Source: Calamus simplicifolius
Lineage: Eukaryota; Streptophyta; Magnoliopsida; Arecales; Arecaceae
Length of the DNA stretch: 64,000 nt
Assembly: GCA_900491605.1 (NCBI GenBank)
Contig: UESW01003881.1
Location: forward strand, 1,406,157-1,470,156
Direction of reading: 5' to 3'
In this document: positions 1 to 9,720 of the stretch, in pieces
Layout: every line of letters begins with the position of its first letter
How positions within the stretch are numbered: position 1 is the stretch's first letter
The notes under the pieces: generated by a model
Told to the model about the DNA's origin: nothing
The model's input: the letters and a program-made list of their open reading frames with translations, nothing else
Databases searched by the model: none
Position numbers and translations under genes: made by a program

Positions 1-122
1 ACTTCAATATGTAATAACCCAATCTCATGTGTGCACTATGAAAGGGTTTGACTTTTCAAGATGAACAACAATTATTGCTTCCATTCTAAGTGACCATTAA
101 CACAGCGGTCCCACCATTTATG

Positions 123-127
123 GTTAT
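123..127. repeat. Target site duplication GTTAT, left copy
   Basis: The five bases GTTAT directly precede the first LTR and are repeated at 12186-12190 after the second LTR. A 5-bp direct repeat is the usual footprint of Ty1/copia integration. It fixes the element's outer limits and shows that both ends are still in place. Confidence 0.85.
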
Positions 128-2317
128 TATTGCCCAATGTAGCAACCCAAAAGAAAGGTGAATTGGGTATTAAAAAATTAATTGCGCAAATATATGCTTA
201 TTAAATTTTAATTGGCAACGGTGTAGTGATGTGAACACAACAATTTCACAGAAATAATGCAAGCAATCAAACACAGAGATTTTTATAGTGGTTCAGTGCC
301 AACCCAGCACCTACGTTCACTCCCCAAAAATCCTTTTAGAATTTTACTCCAATAGTATTACCAACTATTACAACCCTTAGCCTTACCCGGCTAGTCCTCT
401 TGTTACATGGCACAAGAAAGCCAAACCCTTAGTCTTACCAGGCTAGTTCTCTTGTTTCACAATACAAGGAAGCCAAAAGATCAAGGGTTAAATCAACCCT
501 TTTACAAAATGTGTTAGAACAGAGAGCTCCTAAACCAAGCAAATATTCAAAATAAAACGTTATAACTTTTGTAGACAATCTTCAGCAATAAATGAAACTT
601 TTTTAAAGTACATGAAGCTTTGAATGCTTGTGGAAGCTTTAATGATTCAGTAGCAGTAAATGATCTTCAAGCTTTCTGATTTCAACATAGAGTTTTCTTT
701 CAACAACCAAGAATATATGCAATAATGGCTTTCTCTTCCTTATATTTTTTCCTTCTTTTCTTCTTCTATACTCAGCTATTTAAAGCATTTCATCTGCAAA
801 AATATCCGTTAGACTTAATCGAAATTAATGGAAAGTAAAACGGAAAGAAAATATAACAGTTGTAAACATTTTTTCTTGAGCATTGAATGCACTATTATCC
901 ATTTGAGGGAGGAAGATCTCTACCATATTCCAAGAAATCAGAAGTTAGTTAGCTGAAAATAGAACTTAAGAAAAGATAGAGAGAGAGAGAGAGAGAAGAA
1001 CTCATCCAAGTATAGTAGAGATGGATATTAGTTGGCTGGAGTTTGATTCTAGTTAACTGATCCAAGAAGGAGATCGGCCAGAGTGAGTATTAGCTAGCTG
1101 AACTAGAGTTCAGTTAGCTATTTTCATAGTGAGCATGGCTAATAGAGGAGTCCTGCTTTCCATTAGCTAGCTGAAGAAAGACTTCAGTTAGCTATTATCA
1201 TGATGAGCACGATCAAAGAGGAGTCCTGCAAAGTGATAGTTAGCTGGACTAAAGGTCCAGTTAGCTATTCACAAGAAGAGCATGGCTAGAGGAAGAGATT
1301 CATGCCAATATAGTTAGCTGGACTAAAGGTCCAGTTAACTATCTCAAAGTTTCACACGGTTATAAGAGAGAAATTCAAACCTTTAGTTAGCTGGACCCAA
1401 GGTCCAATTAATTGTTTCAATGTTTCACATGGCTAGGAGGGATGAAAAGCAAACCGTCAGTTAGCTGGACTCAAGGTCTAGTTAACTATTTTAATGTTCC
1501 ACATGGCTAGAGAGATGATCAGGCAAAAAGTAGTAGCTAGAGTTTAACTTCAATTAACTAAGCTCAAGAGACCCATGACAAGATAAAGTATTTCAGCCCG
1601 TTAGCTAGCTGGACTAGGAGTCCAGTTAACTATTTCTATAAGCAGTTCGGCCAAGGCAAGAGAGAGTTAGCTTGTCAGCTAGCTGGACTCAGAGTCCAGT
1701 TAACTGACTCCATAAGCAGGTTGGCCAAGGCATAAAAGAGTTAGCTTGTTAGCTAGCTGGACTCAAAGTCTAGTTAACTAACTCCATAAATAGTTCGGCC
1801 AAGGCATAAAAGAGTTAGCTTGTTAGCTAGCTGGACTCAGAGTCCAATTAACTAACTCCATAAACAGTTTGGCCAAGGCACAAAAGAGTTAGCTTGTTAG
1901 CTAGTTGGACTCATAGTCTAGTTAACTAACCCATCATGCAAACGGCTAGAAGATATCTACAAGAGCCATAGCTAGCTGGCTAGGTAACCATTTTGAGGGA
2001 CCATTCGGCCAAGAGAAGAGACATACCATTCCAGTTGACTATTTATCAGTTCCAGTTAACCATTTCAAGGAGTGGTTCGACTAGGAATAAGTTCCAAGAC
2101 AACTTGGCTAGCTGAAAAAATCCCCAGTTAACTAGTTAGAGAACCACACGGCTAGGAGCAATCATTCATGTGATATTAACTTAATGAGGCACATTGTAAT
2201 TCATCTGAAAGCATTCTTTGGTCAGTTTTTTTTTCTGCATTGATCTTGTCTCCATAATAAATAAATTAGTCCTTACTTAATTATTTTGTAATCATCAAAA
2301 TTAATTTAGGGCCAACA
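128..2317 (-). repeat. 3' LTR of the copia element
   Basis: About 2190 bases matching 9721-12185. On the minus strand it runs from TGTTGGCCC at 2317 to a degenerate terminus at 128, where the expected TG/CA end has mutated (TATTGCCC on the plus strand). It holds a (GA)n tract near 977-997 and an array of short palindromes between about 1030 and 2120, which falls in the U3 part given the element's direction. It is about 275 bases shorter than the other LTR, mainly because it lacks an inverted segment found there. Confidence 0.9.
1230..1960. repeat. Palindrome array inside the 3' LTR
   Basis: Repeated near-palindromes built on GTTAGCTGGACT and AGTCCAGTTAAC meet around a 3-5 base loop. From 1670 to 1960 they sit in tandem units of 74-75 bases (unit starts at 1670, 1745, 1819, 1893), separated by a conserved spacer containing GGCCAAGGCATAAAAGAG. 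From 1230 to 1670 the same palindrome recurs with more diverged spacers. The homologous array lies at 10850-11820 in the other LTR. Such hairpins could act in U3 as enhancer or RNA structure; no function is shown. Confidence 0.8.
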
Positions 2318-2318
2318 A

Positions 2319-2329
2319 TTTTCCTTTTT
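2319..2329 (-). other. Polypurine tract of the copia element
   Basis: On the minus strand the purine run AAAAAGGAAAA lies two bases before the 3' LTR, where plus-strand DNA synthesis is primed in LTR retrotransposons. Position and composition are as expected. Confidence 0.7.
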
Positions 2330-2824
2330 GATGATGACAAAACCCTTAAGTATAGATAAGAAAATATAGGAAAGACCTTTAAAAAAAGAAATGTATAGGA
2401 ATGTATTAGAAATTCTTTTTCCTAATTCATTCTAATTAATCTAATATTTTCTTCCCCTGTCTATTTGAATGCATGGAGTATTTATCTTCTCCATTTTCTC
2501 AATGTATGCATTATTCTTCTCCCCTTTTGTCATCAAGGAGGTGATTGAAGAATGTACAAATTCAATTATTTATCATAACATTCATATCATAAACATTCAT
2601 AACATAATACATTAAGATAACATGAGTACATAATTAAATATTCATACAAAACAGTAAGCCAGTGTCTTAATAGAAAACATTAAGTCTTAGCAACCATTCA
2701 TCATATAGCAAATAAACATTACAAGACAAACATACAAAATTCACTTATCATTATCAGAGAAAATAATAGAGGGTTGAGATGAAGATCCATCGGATGATGA
2801 GAGGCTTCGGGCTTGTTCTCTTAA
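2330..2824. other. Non-coding spacer between extra ORF and polypurine tract
   Basis: AT-rich untranslated part of the copia element between the end of the extra ORF and the 3' LTR. No gene or motif is seen. Confidence 0.5.
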
Positions 2825-4232
2825 GATTGTAGTGGAGGCATCTAGAGGTGGGGATGTGAATAAGATATATCTGGTGCAAACTCTGGAGGAGCAGAATGAG
2901 ATGAAGCAAGATGTTGCTTAAGGAGGCTTGTAAGCCTAGCAATAGAAGTAGTCCGGTGATCAACAGTATTAGAAGCATCCTTGGTTTAGCTTTCATTGGC
3001 ACGCATTTGAAATGTCACCCATTCCGCTTTAGTTTCAAAACATTCAAGCTTAGTCTTCAACAAATTGATCTCACCCAGTATACGGCCCATCATAATTTCA
3101 TTGTGGTGAAAGACTCTTCCATTAAGAATTTGCATATCATGAACAATTTGATTTTGACTCATTACAACAAGGGAAAGTGTCTCAAAAACTGTGAAGATTT
3201 GGGATATCATGGTATAGTCATTAACAGATGATCCACTGTCTCTGGTGCTTCTACTGGATTGGGCTATGGATAATTCATAGATAATCCGTTGTATCTGTTC
3301 TTTACAGATTTTAACGGTGGGACACTAAGGAGCAGGATTTTCATTACGAGGAGGTGGCTCAGGTGCAATAAATTGATATGGCTCAGACATGAATGGATGT
3401 GGTTCAGTCATTGCGGCTAAGAAAGGGTGTGGCTGATGAAAGTCAAAGTTAAAGTAACCAGATGAAGGACAAGTTTGTTGAGGCAGGTCTGAAGGTGGTA
3501 CGCTTTTTGGTAGAAGAGCAGGGTTTTCACCTGTCTTAATTCTAATTCTAGTCCAAATACCATCATGCTTAGCATAGTCCATACGACGAAGAGAGTGAGC
3601 ATTAAAGATATCAGAATGATGTAATTCTACAACAGTCTCACCCTTAAGTTTCACATTGTAAAATTCAAAAACATAGGTAAGGAACATGTCATAAGGCAAT
3701 GCAGCTTTGGATCTTCCTAAAGCTTCCTTCAAAATAGTCATTATAAGTTCAGGGCAATCTAGAGGTGTTTCCTCCAGGATATGACACATAATGCAAACAT
3801 CACGATCGGTTACAGCATTGAAAGATCCAGCCCGAGGGGCAAAGATTTTTGCAATGATACTATGAAATAACCTATTTTCAACACTTAGCTTGTTTGCATC
3901 AAGGTTCACAATATTATCAGCTTCACCATCCTCTAAACCAAGTACAATGGCAAGTCTATAACCTTTTTCACTAGGAAAATTTTTCATAACACCATCAGAT
4001 GGAAAGTTTAAGGCAGATCCTAATAACTTGCTATCAAATTCTATCTTGACCTTTTTAACACTAGAGGTTATGATACCATCACTGAAGATAATATTTTCAT
4101 AAAATTCATGGATAAGATCGGGATATATAGGCTTTTTGGTTTTCAATAAACTAGTCCAACCTTGTGAAGCTAATAATCTACCTAATTTAAATCTTTCTTG
4201 TTCTAAGAAATCAAAGTCTACTAACCTCTCAT
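2825..4232 (-). pseudogene. Extra ORF after pol in the copia element, plant transposon protein-like
   Basis: The frame is open from about 4232 through the TTG at 4146 to a stop at 3325, then continues in the same frame to about 2825 with further stops at 2986 and near 2830. The core has NRLFHSIIAKIFAPRAG, a TDRDVCIMCHIL block and PYDMFLTYVFEFYNVKLKGE, spaced as in the domain widely annotated in plant repeats as a putative plant transposon protein domain. The C-terminal part is rich in Pro, then Ser and Thr. It occupies the position where SIRE-type copia elements carry an env-like gene, but I see no signal peptide or membrane segment, so an envelope role is not supported. It is broken by in-frame stops. 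Confidence 0.6.
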
Positions 4233-5009
4233 TTGCTAAGCTCTAGCGGCGATGTGAATAGATGATGGAAATGAGCTCCGCGAAGAAGAAGAAGAAACGG
4301 GTTTCCTACGAAGATCAATGGAGTCATCTTCCTTGAGTGAAGAAATTTCTTTTTAAGAGCCATCTTTTCTTTCTCTTGGAGTGGAAGGAATGGAGCGTGA
4401 GAGGAATGAGAGAGGAGAGGTTGGTTGGATGAAGAAGACCGATGGAGCCGGTTTGGAAGAAGAGAGGAGTGACGTGAGAGGAGGAAACGGGTGGAGTTGA
4501 CTTATAGAAAATTTAAAAATGGTAGCTAGTGATTTATTTTCTGGTTGCCTGATCAGTTAACTAACTTTAAGGAATCGTGTAAAGAGGTAAGGCCGGTTAT
4601 TTGAGGATTAAATGAGGGAAAAAGGTGATGGTTGGCTGGTGGCAAATTCATTCATTGAGTTAACTCCCTGGTCAACTGATGGAATAAAGACAAGAGCATT
4701 AAATGCTCTTGAAATCCAGTACATGGAGGAATTTGATTGGAATGGCTATATGGAGTTCATCTAGCATCACCGTTGACTTTCCAGTCAACTAAGGTGAAGA
4801 GGATAAAAACTTAGGTGGCAGCAAGATAGAGTCATGCAACATAAGATAGCTACCATAATGGTTAGCTGGGGCAAGAGTGGTTTCATGCATGAATAATATA
4901 TGAACTAATGTTAACATGTTTTTCAAATATAATTTTAAGGAGCATGAAAATAATTAAATAATTACTCAAGCTAACTTACTGAACAGAAGGATCAATCATA
5001 CCAAGTTCC
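4233..5009. other. Spacer between RNase H and the extra ORF
   Basis: Untranslated part of the copia element. It contains scattered GGTTAGCTGG and GTTAACT motifs related to the LTR palindromes, for example near 4554, 4632 and 4860. No ORF with recognisable content is seen. Confidence 0.5.
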
Positions 5010-5461
5010 CTTCTAATTTCATAATACTTAGATTCTTCAAGAGGTTTAGTAAAAATACCAGCAAGTTGTTTTTCAGTACATAAAAATTCAATTACAACAT
5101 CTCCATTATTCATATATCCCTAATGAAATGATATCTAATTTCTATGTGTTTAGTCCTTGAATGCTGGATGGGATTCTTGGTTAAATTGATTGCACTAATG
5201 TTATCACATTTTATCGGAATGTGGTACCATAGTCTTCTAGCTGTTGCTTAATCCATAAGATTTGAGCACATCAACTTCTAGCTGCAATGTATTCGGCCTC
5301 GGCCTTAGACAATGCTATTGAAGTTTCTTCTTGCTAAACCAGGAGACTAAGTTGACACCTAGAAATTGGCAAGTTCCACTAGTTGATTTTCTGTCTAATT
5401 TACAACCTGCAAAATCTGAGTCTATGTATCCTATTAAGTCAATGCTAGATTATTTGTCATA
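5010..5461 (-). pseudogene. RNase H remnant of copia pol
   Basis: Minus-strand translation of about 5105-5215 gives KCDNISAINLTKNPIQHSRT followed by KHIEIRYHFIRD, the highly conserved end of the Ty1/copia RNase H domain (C-D-N-x-S-A-I, then H-x-R-x-K-H-I-x-x-R-x-H). The part nearer the reverse transcriptase, 5230-5460, is recognisable only in fragments and is broken by several stops and frameshifts. This domain removes the RNA strand of the RNA:DNA hybrid during reverse transcription. It is not functional here. Confidence 0.8.
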
Positions 5462-6460
5462 CTAAAGTCCTAAATTTATAGTTCCACTTAAATATTTAAA
5501 AATCCTTTTAACAGCAAGCATGTGTGATTCTTTAGGATTTGCTTGATATCTAGCGCACATACAAACACTAAACAGGATATCAGGTCTACTTGCAGTTAAA
5601 TACAATAAAGATCCTATCATGCCTCTATAAAGTTTTAGATCAATCGATTTTTCAGTACAATTTGAATCAAGTCTACAAGATGAGCTCATAGGGGTATCGA
5701 TACTCTTAGATGTCTCCATGCCAAACTTCTTGATCATTTCCTTGATGTATTTGGATTGGCTTATGAAGATCCTTTCTTTGCCTTGTTTAATTTGAAGTCC
5801 GAGAAAATAGTTTAGCTCTTCCATCATGCTCATCTCGAACTCCCCCTGCATAAGCTTTGCAAAGTCTTTACATAAAGAGTCATTAGTAGCGCCAAAAATG
5901 ATATCATCCATATAGATTTGAATAATTGGTATATCATTGTTTTGTCTTTTAATGAATAGAGGTGTATCCACATTTTCTCGAATGAAATCATTACTGATCA
6001 AGAATTTACTTAATCTCTCGTACCAAGCCCGGAAAGCTTGTTTCAAACCGTATAAAGCTTTGTTCAACTTAAATACATGGTTTGGAAACAAATAATTTTT
6101 AAAACTAGGTGGTTGTTCCATAAAAACTTATTTAGCAATGTATCCATTTAAGAAAGCGCTTTTAACATCCATTTGATACAATTTAAATTCATAAAGCAAG
6201 CAAAGGCAAGAAGTAATCTAATAGCTTCTAATCTAGCAATAGGGGCATAAGTCTCATCAAAATCAATACCTTCTTCTTGATTATAACCCTTAGCTACTAA
6301 TCTTGCTTTATTTCTAATTATATTACTATTTCATCCAATTTGTTTCTAAATACCATTTAGTCCCAATAATTGGATGATCATGAGGCCTATTAACAAGAAT
6401 CCATACATTATTTCTCTCAAATTGATGAAGTTCCTCATGCATGGCATTTATCCAATCAAC
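5462..6460 (-). pseudogene. Reverse transcriptase of copia pol (RVT_2), broken
   Basis: The conserved N-terminal block (AMHEELHQFERNNVW, then IIGTKW) is at 6340-6460. A degenerate stretch at 6122-6325 still shows EGIDFDETYAPIARLEA and LYQMDVKSAFLNG. An open frame of 219 codons at 6121-5462 follows, with ALYGLKQAFRAWYERL, the catalytic YMDDIIFG and LNYFLGLQIKQ. The catalytic triad aspartates are visible in MDVKSAF and YMDD. YMDD replaces the YVDD more usual in this family. At least three frame breaks between 6122 and 6345 make the gene inactive. Confidence 0.92.
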
Positions 6461-6769
6461 ATCATCTTTAGCATCATCATAGCATTTAGGTTCAATTTTA
6501 GATACAAAGGCTAAGTTATTATAAGTATCTCTAAATGATGATCTGGTCCTAATACCTTGAGATGGATCACCTATAATTTGTTCTTTAGGATGACTATGAA
6601 CGTACATCCATCCTCTTTCTAACTCATCATTACCTTGTGAAGCTTTAGGTTGGTTAATGTCATTCTCTTTATTTACCTCTTGTGTATTTGAGTCCTCCTT
6701 ATCTTCCAAGGTGATGTCTTTGAGTTGATCTTCAATTTCATCTGCATCATTCATACCTTTTATCTTCCT

Positions 6770-7974
6770 TAATGGAAGATCATTAGATTCATCAAATATA
6801 ACATGAATTGATTCTCCAACTACTAAAGTCTTTTTGTTGAATACTCTAAAAGCTCTACTGTATAAAGAATAACCAAGAAAAATTCCTTCATCAGATTTAG
6901 CATCAAATTTATCAAGGTTTGATTTTTCATTATTTAAAATAAAACATCGGCAATCAAAAACATAAAAATAACTAATGTTAGGTTTTCTTCCTTTCCAAAG
7001 TTCATATGGGGTCTTTTTCAAAACAGGTCAAATTAATGCACGATTTAAAAAAAACATGCTGTGTTGATAGCTTCAGCCCAAAAAATACTTTGGGAGATTG
7101 CTCTCACACAATATGGTATGGGCCATTTCTTCTAAGGTTATGTTCTTTCTTTTTACTACTCCATTTTGTTGGAGTGTTCTAGTGCAGAAAAATTATGCTC
7201 AATGCCATTTTCGTTACAAAAATTTTTAAAAGATTAATTTTTAAATTCTTTTCTATGATCACTCTGTATCGATAAAACAGAAGAACTCTTTTCATTTATA
7301 ATTCTTTTAAATAATTTTTGAAATAAGAGAAATGCTTCATCTTTGCTAGCTAAGAATAAAACCCATGTAAATCATGAAAAATCATCGATCACAAAAAACC
7401 ATATATTTTTTCTCTAGACTAGTTGTTCTTGTAGGACCAAATAAATCTATATGCAAGAGCTCCAAAGGTCTAGAGGTGGAAACCAAATTTTTTAATTTAA
7501 AAGATACTTGGGTTTATTTTTCAAATTGACAAGCATCACAAATCTTATCTTTTTAAAAACAAGTTTTAGCAAATCATTCACTAAATCCTTTTTGATCAAT
7601 TTAGACAAAAATCCATGCTTGCATGAGCTAACCTACGATGCCATAACCAACTATTATCAGTTTTATTATTCATAATCAACATTCTGATCATACAAATCAT
7701 TTAAATCAATAATATATACATTACCATATCTATGACCAACAAATTTCATACATTCATTAACAGGATTTATAACAATGCACAAGGATGATTTAAATGTAAC
7801 TTTAAATCTTTTATCATATAATTGACTAATGCTTAGTAAGTTATGTTTCAGTCCATTTACAAGCAAGATATTATCGATGTAAGCATGAGGTGTGATACCT
7901 ATTTTGCAAATGCCAATTATTTTTCCTTGGCCATTATCACCAAAAGTAACAACACATCCATCTTTTGCATCCAA
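6770..7974 (-). pseudogene. Integrase of copia pol, broken
   Basis: From 7974 the frame gives the GAG-pre-integrase region (ILLVNGLKHNLLSISQL). After a stop and a shift near 7660 the zinc-binding WLWHRRLAHASMDF follows. The catalytic core (FTWVLFLASKDEAF and an SIQSDH block) is at 7200-7420 with several stops. The C-terminal part, 7021-6770, is open and reads TPYELWKGRKPNISYFYVFD, then GIFLGYS, typical of copia integrase ends. The enzyme would insert cDNA into the genome. A Ser/Asp/Glu-rich linker continues to the reverse transcriptase. Confidence 0.88.
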
Positions 7975-8361
7975 AGTGATGAATTGAGATTCATCACCCG
8001 TTATGTGTCTTGAGCACCGCTATCCAAGCACCATTCTCTTTTAGTTGCTCGGGTAGCAAGACACGCCTGTATATACAAATTCAAATCTTGCTCTTAGGTA
8101 TCCAAGTTTTCTTGGGTCCTTTTGGGTTAGTTAAAATAGTTCCTTTGGAACCCATGTTTTTCTAACATTGTGTGTGTGACAAATATAAGCTTTGTGTCCT
8201 AATTTACCATATTTGAAGCATATAATTTTTGTAGAATCATCAGTATGCACATAAAGATTTTTTAAAAATTTTTGTCTTTCAAAAGGGTTATATCCAAGAC
8301 CAGTTCTGTTATAGACAGCCCTTTGACTACTTAGTATCATTTTTAATTTTTCTAAACTCAA
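7975..8361 (-). pseudogene. Second zinc knuckle and aspartic protease remnant
   Basis: The minus strand encodes CFKYGKLGHKAYIC, a CCHC knuckle whose second Cys is replaced by Tyr, then KTWVPK, then WCLDSGCSRHITGDESQF at about 8000-8060. DSGCS is the active-site signature of copia proteases, and CSRHITGD follows it in the family. The protease would cleave the gag-pol polyprotein. Frame changes between the knuckle and the protease, and between protease and integrase, show decay. Confidence 0.82.
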
Positions 8362-8398
8362 TGTAAATCTATCTATAATTGGTTTTAATTTGTCTACT

Positions 8399-9645
8399 TC
8401 ATTTTTTAAATCTTGATTTTTTCTTTAGCAAATATTCATTATCTTTTGAAATTTTCTTTTTCAAATTGAGATTTTTAATTTCTTTTTTCAAATCTTTGTC
8501 CTTTGAACTTAAATTTGCAAAATCATCAACCAGTTCATAAAATGCACCATATAGTTCATCGAAAGTAAAGTCATCTAGAAAGCTAGGACTTACCTCATTG
8601 TCATCTGCCATAAAGCATAAATTGGCGACTTTGATTTTATCTTCATCTTCAGAACTTGTAACTTCACTATCGCTCTATGTAGCTAACATTGCTTTTTTCT
8701 TTATTCTTTTGGATCTTTCTTTAATTCGGGACATTCTGGTCTGATATGTCCTGGCTTTTTGCACTCGTAGCATATTGGAGGCTCACCTTTCTCCTTTTCT
8801 TTGCTGTGTTCTTCTTTTGTGAATTATTTTCTTTTTCCTTCAAGCTTCTTTCTTCTCATAAATTTCTTGAATTTTCTGAAGATAAGTGCCATTTCATCAT
8901 CCTTCTCACTATCACTAGTTGTTTCCTCACTTTCATTATTTTGAGTGGTACTCTTTAAGGCCATTGTTCTTTTCTTCTTTGACTCATCCTCATCAATGTG
9001 TTGTCATTGCTGAAGCTCGTGAGTCATCAAAGAACCAACTAACTCTTCAAGTGATAGTGTGTTGATGTCCTTTGCTTCTTGAATTGCAGTAACCTTGGCC
9101 TCCCAAGACCTAGGCAAGGATCTCAAAATTTTTCTAACAAGATCACCGTTAGCATAAGATTTTTCTAAACTTTTTAGTCCATTAATAATATCGATAAATC
9201 TTGTAAATATATCAGTGATATTTTCAGTAGAATCCATTTTGAATAATTCATATTTATGAACAAGCATATTTATCTTGGATTTTTAAACTTGATTAGTACC
9301 CTCATAGGTGACTTCAAGTCTATCCCAGATTTTCTTAGCAGATATGCATGTAGAAATACGATTAAACTCATTTGTATCAAGTAAACAGTAAATAACATTC
9401 ATAGCTTTTGCATTTAATTGAGCTAATTTCTTATCTTGCTCATCCCATTCCGATTTTGATTTTGGAATGTCAAGACCATTAGTCTTGATGGTGGGTGTGT
9501 AAGGTCCATTAATTATGATTTTTCATAGATCATAATTAAGTGCTTGTATAAAAATTTTCATTCGTGCTTTTCAATAAGTATAGTTTGTTCCATTGAACAA
9601 ATGTGGTCTATTAGTTGACTGTCCCTCAGTCAAAATAGATCCCAT
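8399..9645 (-). pseudogene. gag of the copia element (UBN2 type), broken
   Basis: The ATG at 9645-9643 opens MGSILTEGQSTNRPHLFNG, followed by NYTYWKARMKIFIQA, the usual start of copia gag. The core continues as LAQLNAKAMNVIYCLLD and the open stretch 9267-9004 with NGLKSLEKSYANGDLVRKIL and SLPRSWEAKVTAI, a UBN2 / retrotran_gag_2 pattern. A zinc knuckle CYECKKPGHIRPECP lies at about 8729-8775. A Lys-rich coiled-coil-like stretch fills 8611-8399. Stops near 9525 and 9285 and a shift near 9000 break it. Gag would form the cytoplasmic particle that packages element RNA. Confidence 0.9.
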
Positions 9646-9706
9646 TTGGATTGCTAATGATCTTTGGCTCTAAGCTACTTAAAGCAAGAGAAATCAAAAG
9701 TACGCT

Positions 9707-9718
9707 GCTCTGATACCA
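9707..9718 (-). promoter_or_regulatory. Primer binding site, initiator Met-tRNA
   Basis: On the minus strand TGGTATCAGAGC lies two bases inside the 5' LTR end and is complementary to the 3' end of plant initiator methionine tRNA, the standard primer of Ty1/copia elements. This confirms the transcription direction. Confidence 0.93.
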
Positions 9719-9720
9719 CT

